Shown: positions 11,816-24,513, counted from the stretch's first letter. The stretch: 64,000 bases of DNA from Cavenderia fasciculata (GCF_000203815.1 NW_004457737.1:434001-498000), one strand, 5' to 3'. The notes: generated by a model from the sequence alone, not told the origin. Made by a program: numbers and translations.

Positions 11816-14800
11816 TTAGTTGGGTTTACCATAACCACCTCCACCAGGAGTTTGAATTCTAAATCGATCACCACTTTCAACGTTGATTGAATTTTTGGCA
11901 CCGAGGTTAATGATTCTTCCTTGATTTCCACCTTTGATAATAAGGTTGATACCACGTTGAGCATTCTCTCCACCGAATAATCCACGTGGTTGGAATGAAC
12001 GGCGTTCAGAGAGAATGCTGACTGAGAATGGCTTGAGGAATTCAATTTCTCTGGTGACTCCGTTACCTCCGCGATGGTGACCTTGTCCTCCGGATCCTTG
12101 ACGGATAGAGAATTCTCGGACAATGACGGGATACCGTTTCTCCATTACTTCAATGTCGGTGGCTCTGGTGTTGGTCATGTGACATTGGACACTATCGCAT
12201 CCCTGCCATGTGGGACCTGCGCCAGCACCACCTGCAATCGTTTCATAGTATCCAAGCTTTTCATCGCCAAATGTGAGGTTATTCATACATCCTTGTGAAT
12301 TGGCACAGGCGCCAAACGCCGACAAGATAATATCGGTGATACGCTGTGACGTGAGTACATTGCCACCGACAACACCTACATGCTCGTCAGGGGATAATAG
12401 AGAGTTGTCGGGGATAATGATAGTGATGGGATCTAGACACCCCTGGTTGAGTGGAATGTCTCGTTTGACAAGACACCGCAGTGCATAGATAATGGCCGAC
12501 TTGGTGATAGATTGAGGTGTGTTGGTGTTGCCGTGTACTTGTACGCCTGTGCCTGTAAAGTCAAAGATGGCAGTTCTTTCGGCACGGTCAATTGTCAGTG
12601 CGAGACGAATGGGTGATCCGTCATCCATATAGTCCTCGGCGACAAGTGTATCTTTGGATGCCATTCCACGCGACACTGATATCTCGGTCAACATGTCACG
12701 TACCGCCAACTCGGCATTCTTTTGTACATGTTTCATGTAGGCATGTACAACGTCCAGTCCATAACTGTTGATCAGCTCTTGCATCAATCTAATACCTTTG
12801 TTGTTGGCAGCGACCTGTGCCTTGAGATCTGATATATTGTCAGCCAGGTTTCTCGACTTGGCAAACAACTCTCTTATCTTGTCTTCTCTAAACTCACCTG
12901 CTTCGACTACTTTAAACGACTTTATCGCCACACCCTCCTCTTCGAGTGTCTTTGAAAAGGGCGGCATTGATCCAGGAGTGATGCCACCAATATCGGCATG
13001 ATGACCTCTGCTAGCGACATAAAACACTGGACGTTCAGTATGGTTGGGTGCATAGACGGGCGTGATGACTGTCATGTCGGGGAGATGACTACCGCCAGCC
13101 TGTGGATGGTTGGTGAGGATGACGTCACCCTGCTTCCAGGCATCGCCAAGTGTCTCGATCTGGTAGGTGACAGCTGACCCGACCGACCCCAAATGCACAG
13201 GAATGTGCGGTGCGTTGGCAACCAGCTCGCCAAGCGGACTGAATATCGCACACGAGAAATCGAGACGTTCCTTGATATTGGTCGATGTTGAAGTACGTTG
13301 CAACGTCCTTCCCATCTGCTCTGCAATACTCATAAATCGATGTGAAAACACCGACAATGAGATGGGATCGAGTTCAGTGCCAATTTGACGTCCCTTGCCA
13401 CCACCAATTTCAATCTCTACATTTCCATTGCCAGGTTGAATGGTTGCATTGCAATTTGGTTCGACTACAATCGTGCTAGTATTGTCTATAATGATGGCGG
13501 GACCTGTTATCTTGTCTCCACCCAACAATCGATCGAGGTGATAGACTGGAGTACGTGTACGTCCCAGACCTGTGAAATAGGCCATAGTCCAAGTAGACGG
13601 CTCTACCTTGTCATTATCAGTACCCAATCGCACTGAAATAGGTTTAAGAGTTGACCCAGTTGCCGACGCTCTAATTCTTACATCATCAACTATTAAATCA
13701 CGACCTGTCAACAAGAATCCATACTCTCTCTTGTAATTCTCTTTAAATGTGTCTTCGTATGATTTGTCGGTGTTATTTGCAGCTACCATCATGGCAGTGT
13801 CAGTACCTGTGAATCTAAGGTTGAGATAACGTTCGATGGTGATTGTTTCTTTGGTATGTCCCTTTTCCGTTAGATCGGCGATAGCTTGTGCTTGGAGTAC
13901 GTCCAATCGCTCGGCAAATGTTGGGAGGTTGGAAGAGGTGTATACGAGTGCGCTGGGTTCCTGCTTTTCAATGACAACGCTGGCCAGTCCAAGTCCGTAC
14001 GCACTGAGAATACCCGAGAATCGGTGGATGAAGACTTTGGGCATACCAAGGTTGAGTGCGATGGCACAGGCGTGTTGTCCACCAGCACCGCCAAAGCAGG
14101 CAAGCACGTGGTTGGCGCAGTCGAATCCCTTGGCCTCTGTAATGTTTCGGATGGGACGACACATGGCTTCATTGGCAACACGGATGAATCCGTGTGCGAC
14201 CTGATCCACCGACATGGGATCCAACCCATTCTCGCGTTGAAAGAGGTTGACTTGCTCGGACAACTGCTCAAACGCATGTTGTGACGCGGACAAGTCGAGT
14301 GGTTGGTCTTGTGTCTTGCCAAAGATCTTTGGGAAGAACTCGGGTAGCAGACGACCGAGCACGAGGTTGGCGTCGGTGATGGCCAGCTCGCCACCCTTGC
14401 GGTAGCATACTGGGCCGGGGTGCGCGCCGACTGACTCGGGACCGACGCTAAACAGCCCGCTCTTGAATGTCAGCTTGCTGCCTCCGCCGGCGGCCACCGT
14501 GGTGATGTCGAGTTGAGGTGCTTGGATTGCCAACCCCGAGATTTCAGTCTCAAACACGTGTTCGAGGTGTCCGTCATAACGACTGACATCTGTGCTCGTT
14601 CCACCCATATCAAACCCAATCACTGGGTGTGTGCCTGTATACGTGGTGCTGCCATACCCAACTACTCCGCCTGCCGGTCCAGAGAGAATCGATCTAAACC
14701 CACGGAACTGGTCAACTGGACACAAGCCGCCGTCCGACATCATAAACGACACTTCGACATCCCCAATACCGCTATCAAACCCACGCAGAAATTGTTTAAT

Positions 14801-15697
14801 GTACTCTTCAATCTTTGGGGTGAGGTAGGCGTCGATGCAGGTGGTAATGCCACGCGGCACGACTTTGACCATTGGCATGAGTCGACTTGATATCGATACT
14901 TGTTGGAATCCAACCTCTCGACACACCTCTCCAACCATCTCTTCGTGACGTGGGAATATATATGAATGTACAAATACAATGGCGACACTGTTGATTCCCT
15001 TGTTTCGGTATACCTCCAAATCAGCTCGAATCTTTTCTCTATCCGGTGCTCTAATCACTTTAACCACATCGTTTGTTTGTCCAGACGTTGTCTCGATTGG
15101 GTCAATTGCCAGCTCCGATATAGATATACGTTCATCAACCTCCAACACATCTTCATAAATCAAAGATGGTTTCTTTATCTCCAAATCAAATATATTTGGT
15201 CTACTTTGATTTCCTAAACACATAAACACAATATTAATATTAATAAATATAATCCTCATCACCATATATATATATATATATAATCATACCAATTTGTAAT
15301 AAATCTTTAAAACCTTTTGTAATGATCAATAATACTCTTTCACCTTTTCGTTCGAGTAATGCATTTGTACCTATTGTAGTACCCATTCTACAAAAAAGAT
15401 TGAGAGATATAGAGAGTAAGTACTTTAGTCAAGATTTGTATTATTACTTTAATTTACATACCTAATTGATTTAATATACTTTGTTGATACATTATCTTTT
15501 GGTATTGATTCACCAGATAGACGTTCTATGATTCTACGTATACCCTCTCTTGGAGCATCATTGTAGTTTGATGGATCGACAGACAATAGCTTTTCAATCA
15601 CATGGTATGGTGCAGTTGGCAACTCTGCATAAATATCTGTAAATGTTCCTCCTCTATCTATATTGAATTGTATAGAATGTTCTTGTAATGTTGTCAT
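11816..15697 (-). CDS. oplah: 5-oxoprolinase (ATP-hydrolysing)
   Basis: Three exons (15697-15462, 15387-15290, 15213-11816) with in-phase GT-AG introns encode about 1243 residues, close to the human enzyme (1288). The N-terminal hydantoinase A part starts with [17 protein letters not shown]; the first junction rebuilds the [20 protein letters not shown] block; the ATP-binding [16 protein letters not shown] follows. The C-terminal hydantoinase B part begins near [16 protein letters not shown] and ends in the Gly-rich [10 protein letters not shown]. The enzyme opens 5-oxoproline to glutamate using ATP, in the gamma-glutamyl (glutathione) cycle in the cytosol. Both halves that are separate in some bacteria are fused, as is normal in eukaryotes. 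Codon use is more GC-rich than in neighbouring low-complexity genes, as expected for a well-expressed enzyme. Confidence 0.95.
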
Positions 15698-16202
15698 CCT
15701 ATTTATATATTATATATATATATATATCTCTCTCTCTCTCTCTCTAATTTATTTATCTAATCTGAGGGAGTGCTATGATGTACAATTAATCATACAAGCA
15801 AAGAGGCAAGTTCATTTTGCTTGATTTTAATTAAAATTAATTAAAAATCTTCTAAATGAATGAGAAAAGTGTTGATCCTTGTTCGGTTTACTTTTTTGTT
15901 TAAACCAAACAAAATACTATAAATATATATATATATATATATTTATTTATATATACATTGATTAACAATATATTAACTCTTCAGTTTAGTTTTTAGTTTT
16001 GATCAATCAAACATACAGATACAAGAAGATGAGAAGTACGTACCTCAAATCTATCAATCTATCCTATATATTGTAGAAAGAAAAGAGAGAAACTCTTTGT
16101 TAACAAGTAAGCAAATAATATATGATTGATTCTTTATTTTAATATTGATGATTGATTTGTTAAAGTTGATCATTCAATTTAAATTCTCTCTTTTTTTTTT
16201 AG
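15698..16202. other. intergenic spacer with duplicated block
   Basis: Contains AT and CT dinucleotide runs upstream of the 5-oxoprolinase start. A block at about 16071-16150 is similar to 18665-18745. A T-rich tract ending in AG at 16202 looks like a splice acceptor for the broken gene that follows. Confidence 0.5.
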
Positions 16203-17012
16203 TATTCCTTTCATAAAGGATTCACAATCAAGAATATATGAGACATCTCCAATTCTCAAAAAAAGAATAAACTTCATTTGTAGTTAAAGCCATCGATCGA
16301 AGATATTTACCTGATGACGAGATCTTCATTTAATATGGGAAAGAATTTGAAGAAAACTGTAAAGAAGATTATCCAATCAATATCTTGATCACCAACAAAC
16401 AAAATCAAGTCAGTGGTGTTCCAATCTACGTTGTAAGCATGTACCAACAAAAAGATAAATCGATCATTGATGAATCAACAGGCCTGATTTATCTTTTTGT
16501 TGGTCCAGGTTGGCTCCTCACCAGTACGATTATTTTTGTTCAAAAGGTATGTCCATATTCTTCTTCTTCTTCTTCTTCTTCTTCTATTCTATTTCATTAT
16601 TAACTTCCTCGTCTTCCTCTTCAAAAGAATTTATTGTTTAAATAGCAAAGCCCTGTTGGACCAACTAAGCAACCACCACCACCACCACCAACACGTTTAC
16701 AAAAATCCCTCATTTTAATTTCAATCGAATGGTATATATGTATATATATAATGTCAACCACCACAACAACAACATCAACAAAAGAAACAGAAGAGTTCAA
16801 CTCCAACTAGTATCGGAATTGACACTCTCCAATGGCATATCATATCAAAGAGTCAGGCTTTGGAAAGATTGGATGAGCAAAAATGTTACAGGATATGCAC
16901 TTATAGAGTGGACGTGCATGATAGATTTGATCGTCAAATAAAAGATGGTACCAACATTCTACTTGGAAATCTTTATGATGACCTCCAACAAAGTATCGGT
17001 CTTTGCAAATAG
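16203..17012 (+). pseudogene. broken gene of unknown family
   Basis: Protein-like sequence in several frames. First comes a segment starting IPFIKDSQSRIYETSPI. After a frame change comes KAIDRRYLPDDEIFI, then an in-frame stop at about 16333, and then a good open stretch (YGKEFEENCKEDYPI through GPGWLLTSTIIFVQK, about 16334-16545). A plausible GT-AG intron leads to a Pro/Gln-rich part, and another frame leads to GIDTLQWHIISKSQALERL and a terminal TAG at 17010-17012. At least one frameshift plus one stop remain after allowing introns, so I call it a pseudogene of a host gene. I do not recognise the family. An unusual intron set or sequence error is the alternative. Confidence 0.45.
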
Positions 17013-17252
17013 ACAAATTAGACATTGATCGTCCGTCATCTATCATTCACCTTGAGGTGTATATTTGTTATCTCTAACCATCTATTTATTTTTTTCTTTT
17101 TCTTTTTCTTCTAGCACTAAACTTTAGTTGAAGAGAATTAATTAACAACTAGATACAAAGGAAAGACAGACGGAGAGACATTTTAACAAATCGATCAATG
17201 TATAGAATTATTTATTTATTTGTTAAATTAAATATTACAACTCGAGTTGACT

Positions 17253-17766
17253 CTACATGAAAACAGAACCGGCAAGGTTGCCCATTGGACGTGGATTTAA
17301 AGTGCTAATCATCCCAATGATTCTGTCAAGCTTTTCTAAAATCTTTTCTAAAAAGAATGAAATTGGCATTATTAAAATTATTAGTTTGAAGAGATATATA
17401 ATTACACATCGTGTATCGGATAGTACTATCATTCTTACCTTGATTGCTAGCTTTTTGGAGATCTTGGGCAAATTCTCTTAGAACACCAGCAGCGTTTTGA
17501 AAAATAATATTTTGAGCTTCATCGGCATAACCATCTGTGATAAATTTGACACATGTCACCTTTTCTGTAGCGGTAAGATCGGAATCCCTATAACTATATC
17601 TACAGCTTCTTGTTGTTTGTCCAAGTCTATAGAAAGAAAAAAAAGAAAAGATGTATAACAGAGAGCAGTGGGTAGTGTGTCTTGGTTAATTATTTATTTA
17701 TATTTAAGGCCTCTCTCGAGCTATCAATGTTTGATTTAACAACTTACATTTACTTTTTAATGTCAT
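17253..17766 (-). pseudogene. frameshifted paralogue of the small gene at 18153-18605
   Basis: Three exons can be placed (17766-17748, 17626-17439, 17347-17253) with GT-AG introns at the same positions as in the intact paralogue. The translated parts read DKQQEAVDIVI, then in another frame DSDLTATEKVTCVKF and QNAAGVLREFAQDLQKASNQ, then EKILEKLDRIIGMISTL to a TAG. QNAAGVLREFAQDL is identical to the plus-strand copy. One net 1-nt shift in exon 2 (around 17590) breaks the frame, so the gene is either recently dead or carries a sequencing error. Its third exon differs from that of the paralogue, so the two are not a very recent duplicate. Confidence 0.6.
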
Positions 17767-18152
17767 GTTGTATTTTGTTGTTGTAAAATAAATATTATTG
17801 TTCAAATAAATAAACTAATAAAAAGAAAGAAATATACTGATTAAAGAGGCCGAGGAGGAAGAACCCTAGAACACAAGCGTGTATTTTAATATCGATTTTT
17901 TAGGTGAACAGGACAAAAATCTTAAAAATACACGTGCATATGCCACTATTTTTTAATGCTAGGCAAAAATTATTTTTATTGTATTTGGGTCCTCTCAAAG
18001 CTCCATGGATGTCTGTCAACTCTATAAAGCACATCAATTGATTAGAACCATTTACATTTAAAGTTTCATTACATACATACAGATAGAACGTTTAGTTTAT
18101 AAATTTATTTAGAACTCTATATCAATCGATCTAGTAAAGAAACCAAACAACA
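17767..18152. other. shared divergent upstream region of the small-gene pair
   Basis: Lies between the two divergent small-protein paralogues. It holds an inverted repeat (CGTGTATTTTAA at 17878 facing TTAAAAATACACG ending at 17934) and a promoter-like block from 17988 (GGTCCTCTCAAAGCTCCATG) to the start codon that recurs at 18777-18907. Confidence 0.5.
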
Positions 18153-18605
18153 ATGACAAGTATGTAATTGATTATAATCAATTTTAGATTTATATTTAAA
18201 TTTGGATTCTGTATTTATTATATATATTTTTAAATTTTATAGAAAGTGAACAAGCTATCGAAATCATTAAAGAATCCAATCTTACCGCTAGAGAAAAGGT
18301 GGCATGTGTCAATTTTATCGGTCGAGACCAGTTTACTATTGAAAACAGTGCCCAGGTTGTTCTTAATCAAAACGCTGCTGGTGTACTTCGAGAATTTGCC
18401 CAAGATCTCGATAACTTTTTACTCCAAGGTAAGATTGACCCTCCTATTTCTTTCCTCTTCAATACATCTTGACTTTCAATACCCAAACCTCTTTTTTTTA
18501 TATTCTTTAGAAAGACTATGTCAAATGGGTAAAACCTTTGAGGAGATACACAAATCCTATGCCAATCCAAATAGATCCGGGAATGATTATTTTATGTGTG
18601 GATAA
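18153..18605 (+). CDS. small conserved dictyostelid-type protein, 95 residues
   Basis: Three exons (18153-18159, 18243-18428, 18511-18605), in phase at both GT-AG junctions, encode 95 residues. The first coding exon is only seven bases (ATG ACA A). The protein reads MTKSEQAIEIIKESNLTARE, then a VACVNFIGRDQF block, QNAAGVLREFAQDLDNFL and a C-terminus rich in charged residues (QMGKTFEEIHKSYANPN). It is predicted soluble and mostly helical, with no signal peptide. I do not recognise a named family. Its partner at 17253-17766 shows that it belongs to a multicopy family with a conserved intron layout. Confidence 0.7.
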
Positions 18606-18664
18606 AAGAAATTGTACATCAACCAATCAGTATATATATATATAATTTATTGTTATTATTACTA

Positions 18665-18907
18665 TTGTAGAAAGGGAGAACCTTTTTATTAACAAGTAAA
18701 CAAAAAATAAATGATTGATCTTCTCATTTTTTTAAAATTAGGACACTTTTGTTTTATTTTTTTATTTATTTTCTTTGGTCCTCTCAAAGCTCCATGACCT
18801 CTATAAAGCCCATCATGACTCACACAACGATTAGAATCATTTACATTTAAATTTTATTATATTTAGAACTCTGTATCAAACTAGTAAAGCAAAACAAACA
18901 GTAGTGA
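18665..18907 (+). repeat. truncated third copy of small-gene flank and promoter
   Basis: 18665-18745 resembles 16071-16150 (TTGTAGAAAG, then TTAACAAGTAA, then TGATTGAT). 18777-18907 resembles 17988-18155 (GGTCCTCTCAAAGCTCCATG, CTCTATAAAG, ATTTAGAACTCT, CTAGTAAAG). The copy runs up to the position of the start codon, where it reads GTGATCA in place of ATGACAA, and then passes into GTTT repeats without coding sequence. Confidence 0.65.
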
Positions 18908-19107
18908 TCACTTTGTTTGTTTGTTTGTTTGTTTGTTTTTTCTATATTACTTTTTTATATATTTATTTTTGAAAAAAGTGGATGTAAGATTATCTTATCT
19001 GTCTGTGATCGATCGACAACAACAACAACACATATTACAATTATTGTATAATATTATTTATATAATTTCTATCAAGTTGTTTTTTTTTTGATAAATGATT
19101 AATCACA

Positions 19108-20388
19108 TCACTTGTTCGCGGCTGTCGTGGTGGTGGTAGCACTAGTACTAGTAGTAGAAGTAGAAGTAGTATTTGTATTTGGTTCTTTAGATACATTGTT
19201 ATTATTATTATTTTCCAGAGTTGTTGAAGTTGGTTTAGTAGTGTTGGTGGCGGTAGAGGTAGAAGTTGTAGAAGTTGTTGTATTTTCATTTCCAGTTGCT
19301 GCTGCTGCAGCGGATGGGTTTTTACTGTTATCAATCTCCAATAATGACTTTTGACCTTCAATCTCGCGTAATACGCTATTGAAATCAAAGTTTTGTGGAT
19401 TGTATGTGAATCTTTGCATGATATTAAACTTTCTATCATCCATTAAAAAGATTTGTGTTTGACTGTATAAATATTGTGCTTGAATTGTATTTAAAACTTC
19501 CCTATAAATTAAATAAATATTAATCAATCATGATTGATCGATCATCAATCATTATTTAGACATACAAATTTGGATCGGCTCTCATTAAAACAATTCCTTT
19601 GGAAGCCATTAAATCTGTGTAATGTGCAGCTGACAACCATGGGACAGCGTCAACATGATGTTTCTTGAATTGGTCCAAATAGGTATACATAAAATAGTCC
19701 TCTTGGTATTGATAAAGAATCGAAATGTATCCCTTGTCACCTGGCAATGGGAAAACAAACAATGGACTATATAATATAAAGATTGAAATAAAAGATTGTT
19801 ATTATGATGTGAGATGTGATTATGATCGTACGATCACTATGTATCGTGCTTGTGTGGAGTGCCATACCATGCTTGAGCTCTCTTTTTTAAATTTAAATAG
19901 ACATCGGCTGGAATGATGGCACAGATAGAATCCTTGTTTTCGTGATATTTGATCCATATTTCCTTGATTGTCTCGGGTGACTCCTTTTGCAAGAGGTCCA
20001 ACTTGACAATCTCGTTTAGGGTGGGTGGGGGACCGACATATGGCTCAGGTTTGATACCAGGCTTGGTTGTGTAGAACTTGCAATCCTTTAGTGCAAGTGC
20101 ACATTGTGATAAACGTGTTGTGCTCGATCCTCCTCCTTGTTGTTGTTGCTGCTGTTGTTGCTGACCTCCTTTACTGCCTGCATTTGTAATCTTTCTTCTT
20201 GACATTGATGATAATAACAAAGATGATTGATTGATACTATTGTTATTGTTGTTGATGTTGATGTTGTTACTCTTGATGTTGCTAATTAAACTGTTGTATA
20301 GGTTAATGTGGCTCTTTTTGGGTGTTGTTGCTGCTGTTGAAGCTACTACTATTCTATTGACCACACCAAATGATCTTGTTGCAAACAT
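19108..20388 (-). CDS. atpaf1: mitochondrial F1-ATPase assembly factor 1 (Atp11/ATPAF1)
   Basis: Exons 20388-19868, 19766-19566 and 19501-19108 join in phase to about 371 residues. The N-terminus is basic, hydroxylated and free of acids (MFATRSFGVVNRIVVAS), a likely mitochondrial presequence. It is followed by an Asn/Gln-rich spacer. The ATP11 domain covers LNEIVKLDLLQKESPETIKEIW, FPLPGDKGYISILYQYQ, and the characteristic LDQFKKHHVDAVPWLSA and LMASKGIVLMRADPN blocks. The family binds the F1 beta subunit in the matrix and prevents its aggregation during ATP synthase assembly. The C-terminus is an unusual Thr/Ser/Asn-rich tail of about 70 residues, which is probably disordered. Confidence 0.9.
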
Positions 20389-22175
20389 TACGAATGATGA
20401 TGATTATCCTTGATGAGATTAGATTGCAGGATGATGATTGTAACAATATGATATATATATACAGAGTGGGTTAGGGTTCTGTCTGCCTGCCTCCTCTATC
20501 TATATCACACACACAACGATCAAACCAACCACACAAACTACTTTACAACCAAATACTAACTATCTAACTATCTTGAAGAAGATGAAGATGATATATATTG
20601 ATAATGGGTATGCTGCTGCTCAACTTTCGCTTGATCAGATTCATCAGAAACAAACACCCACTCTCAGTCATGAATGAAAAAAATAAAAAAAACTTAAAAA
20701 AACTCCCTTCCCTCGCACCTCGCTCACCATCTCATTATTATCAAGAGAGCAGAGTAATAACAACAAACAAATAACAAATACAAATACAAATAATACTCAT
20801 CATACTATTTACAAACAAGTTGATTAGTACTATACTACAGTACAGTACTATATCTACGTAGTTGAGATAGATGAGATGATAGATATAATGGACAGATTAT
20901 TATGAGTCGATCTCGGGAAATAAATTTGTAGTTGGTGTATACATCAACTACTAACTAAGTTAGTTAGCCTGTGTGCCAAGGACAAGTGGGAGCCCCAATC
21001 TTTCTTTGATAGGTTTGATGGTGCATCATCAATAAACGAAACGAATAATTAACCGACCGAAAGAGGCATCTACAAAGGGTCGCGGCCCCAAGAGCTTTGA
21101 AAAACCGAACGTCAGTTTAATTTATTTAATTTATTTTTTTTTGACGCGAAAGTGTAACTTCCATCTCCTCACTTTGGCTCGCCCGAGCTGTATAACAACG
21201 ATATCGCCGTCGATTCTCATTTTCTTCAACCCTTCCTCTTATTATTATTATTTTACTCTTTTTATTTAGCAAAAGCAAGAGATACATATTTAAAGGTATC
21301 TTTTCTCTAGTTTAAGCCTCTCTCTTTATTTATTATTTTTCATATCATAATTATAATAATCATCACAAAATATACTTTTCAAGGTAAGATCACATCACAT
21401 CACATGATCATCTTATTATCACTATTTATTATTATCACAAACAACTATTAAACTCTATAGTTTCTACAACTTTTCTTTTTTAAATTAACAACAACCGACC
21501 ACATTTGGGAATTTATTTTTTATTTTTTTTTGTCTATCTATATTTATAATAATGATTATTATTTAAAATAATAGCAGCGAGGTGGTGTCTAATTCAAGAT
21601 CCTATAATCCTCTCTTTCTCTCTACCTACACTCTTGTTACACTTTATACACCCCACAAAATATGAAAACTACTCAGATTCCAATCAAAATAATCCGATGA
21701 TTCATTCACTCTTTCATTCATTCATACAATGGAGTGTATGTAGTGAGAGCACACTTTTGAAATTAAATTATTTACCACACAACACGACGACTCTATTTAT
21801 ATGATGAGGGGTCTCCACCAATCATTCATTGAGATAATAACATACATACATATTTTACAAACACACAAACAAACAAACAAACAAACAATTATTTGTAGTA
21901 ATATAGCATCAAGTAATAATAACAACAACAACAACAGATATATATATAACATATATAACATATTTATAATAATAATAATAATATCAATAGTATTCCATTG
22001 ATATTTGTGATAACAACAAACAAACAATCTTCGCATTCATTATTTATTTTTAGACAAACCTTGGCAAGAATTTTCATTTTGTCATTAGCATCATCATACT
22101 TAATTATTAATATATTTTTGAAAAGTAGTAAACTATACATATATATTTAGAGTAATATAATATAATAATATTAGA
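20389..22175. other. long divergent intergenic region
   Basis: About 1.8 kb between atpaf1 (minus) and glnA3 (plus). It holds CA, CAAA and TAA runs, near-palindromes around 20932-20967, and a less AT-rich stretch at about 20985-21200 that could be a 5' UTR or an unassigned RNA. No reading frame is convincing. Confidence 0.5.
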
Positions 22176-24513
22176 ATGGCACAAACTAGAAGATCAAAAA
22201 TGATTGATGAGATTGATTCTCGTGCACCAGTAGCAGCAACGGTTGCTGATAGTGCCGATCAACTCACCACCATATACGACAGTGATACCTATGGTCTCAA
22301 TGCCATGCGTGAGACATTGCCATCGCATTGCTACAAAAAGATCCGTGAGGTTATTTCAACGGGTCAAGCACTCGACCCGGCCATTGCAGACATGGTAGCC
22401 AACGGTATGAAGGAGTGGGCCATCAAGAAGGGTGCCACCCATTATACCCATTGGTTCCAACCACTCAACGGATTGGCCGCCGAGAAACACGACGCCTTTA
22501 TCAGTATCTTCCCAGGAGACGACCGTCTCTTGCTCGAATTCTCTGGTATGCAATTGATCAAGGGTGAGCCCGATGCCTCATCGTTCCCATCAGGTGGTCT
22601 ACGTAGCACCTGGGAAGCCCGTGGTTACACAGTGTGGGATCCAACCAGTCCCCCATTCATCAAGCGTGAAGTCAACGGTAGCATCCTCTGCATTCCAACC
22701 GCCTTTTGTTCATGGACTGGAGAAGCCCTCGATCAAAAGACCCCACTCCTTCGTAGTATGGACTATGTCTCTGACGCTGCCCTCGCCGTCCTCTCTTCCA
22801 TCTTTGGTGAAAAACATAAAAAGGTTTTCCCAACCCTCGGTATTGAACAAGTATGCGAATCCTCAGTCAAAGACAAACAAACAAACATGTATATCTAACC
22901 TTTGTTATTTAATTTAGGAATTCTTTTTAATTGATAGACATTTCTATCTTTCAAGACCAGATTTAATTAATTGTGGTAGAACTTTGGTAGGAGCCAAGCC
23001 ACCAAAGGGACAAGAGATGGAGGACCATTATTTCGGCTCTATGAATGCTAGAATTGTAGCTTGCATTCAAGAGGTAGAGTGGAGATGCTGGAAGTTGGGC
23101 ATGCCGTTAAAGACGAGACATAATGAGGTTGCCCCAGGCCAATACGAGGTGGCACCCATTTTTGAGCGTGCCAACGTTGCCTCGGACCACAACATGTTGT
23201 TGATGGATATCCTAAAGTCGGTGGCTATCAAGCACGACTTGATCTGTTTGTTGCACGAGAAGCCATTCGCCGGTGTCAATGGGTCGGGCAAGCACAACAA
23301 CTACTCGCTCGCCACTGATGGCGGTGTCAACCTTTTGGACCCGGGACTCACCCCATCGCAAAACGCACGTTTCATCTTGTTCTTGTCGGCCATTATCCGT
23401 GCCGTCGATTTACACGCTGATCTGTTGCGTGCATCCGTTGCCAACCCAGGCAATGAGCATAGACTCGGTGCCAACGAGGCGCCACCAGCCATCATCTCGA
23501 TCTACCTCGGTCAAGAGTTGGACAAGGTTGTGCGTGATATTATCTCGTCCAACAAGACCACTTTGACCAGTCCACCCCAAAAGAGCGTCAACACGACCGC
23601 ATCGACCACATCGACTACCGCCAACAACGAGGTCAACAACATGTGGTTGGGTGTCGACCAATTCCCACCACTCCCACGTGACTCGACCGATCGTAACCGT
23701 ACCTCCCCATTCGCATTCACCGGTAACAAGTTTGAGTTCCGTGCAGTCGGTTCGTCGCAAGTCACCTCGTTCCCATGTATCATTCTCAACACCATTGTTG
23801 CCGAATCGCTCATTTATATCCGCAAGGAGATCGAAGCAGCCATTGCAGCCGGCACACCCGCCTCTGCATCCTACAACCAAGTCATCAAAAAGGTGTTGCA
23901 AACCCACGAGCGTATCATCTTTAACGGCGACGGTTACGGTCAAGAGTGGCGTGACATTGCCGCCAAGCGCGGCCTTCTCAACCTGCGTTCCACCCCCGAG
24001 GCCCTCAGCCTGCTCAACTCGGACAAGAACATCAAGCTCTTTGAGCAATCCAACAACATCTTGTCGCCTGTCGAGTTGGCATCGCGTCAACACATCCTCT
24101 ACGAGTTTTACAGCAAGTCGATTGCCATCGAAGCCAAGTCCATGTACGACCTCGTCGCCACCTCGGTCCTGCCAGCCTGCTACAAGCACCAACGCAACGT
24201 CGCCGAGTCGCTCAACTCGATCATGCCATTCATCCAATCGCAACCCAACTTTAAGCAACCAACCGCCCAAATCAACAATCTCGGCGAGCTCATCGAGAGC
24301 ATCAACCTCCTCTCGGAGCAAAACATCAAGCTCAACAACGCCATCAAGCACGCCACCTCGATCGAAAGCGACTGTGACCGTGCCACCCATCTCAACCAAT
24401 CCGTCATCCCCATCATGAACGAAGTTCGTCGTTACAGTGATCACCTCGAAACCATCGTTGAAGATAGTCTTTGGCCACTTCCAAAGTATTCAGAAATTCT
24501 TTTCCTTCGTTAA
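22176..24513 (+). CDS. glnA3: type III glutamine synthetase
   Basis: Two exons (22176-22850 and 22918-24513), in phase across a 67-bp intron, encode about 756 residues, the size expected for GSIII and about twice that of eukaryotic GSII. The first exon contains [14 protein letters not shown] and [19 protein letters not shown]. The second contains [34 protein letters not shown] and the nucleotide/glutamate site block [13 protein letters not shown]. The ammonia-assimilating reaction is glutamate + NH3 + ATP to glutamine. GSIII is known mainly from bacteria and a few protists including Dictyostelium, so this is ancestral in the group and not a fresh transfer. Codon choice is strongly GC-ending, suggesting high expression. 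A Thr/Ser/Asn insertion lies near residues 440-460. Confidence 0.95.

Noticed and set aside
20932-21140. Possible structured RNA with short palindromes upstream of glnA3
   Set aside because: The stems are short and I cannot match any RNA family; left as part of the intergenic description.
23410-24444. Long minus-strand ORF (344 codons) opposite glnA3
   Set aside because: Shadow of the GC-ending codon pattern of glutamine synthetase on the other strand.
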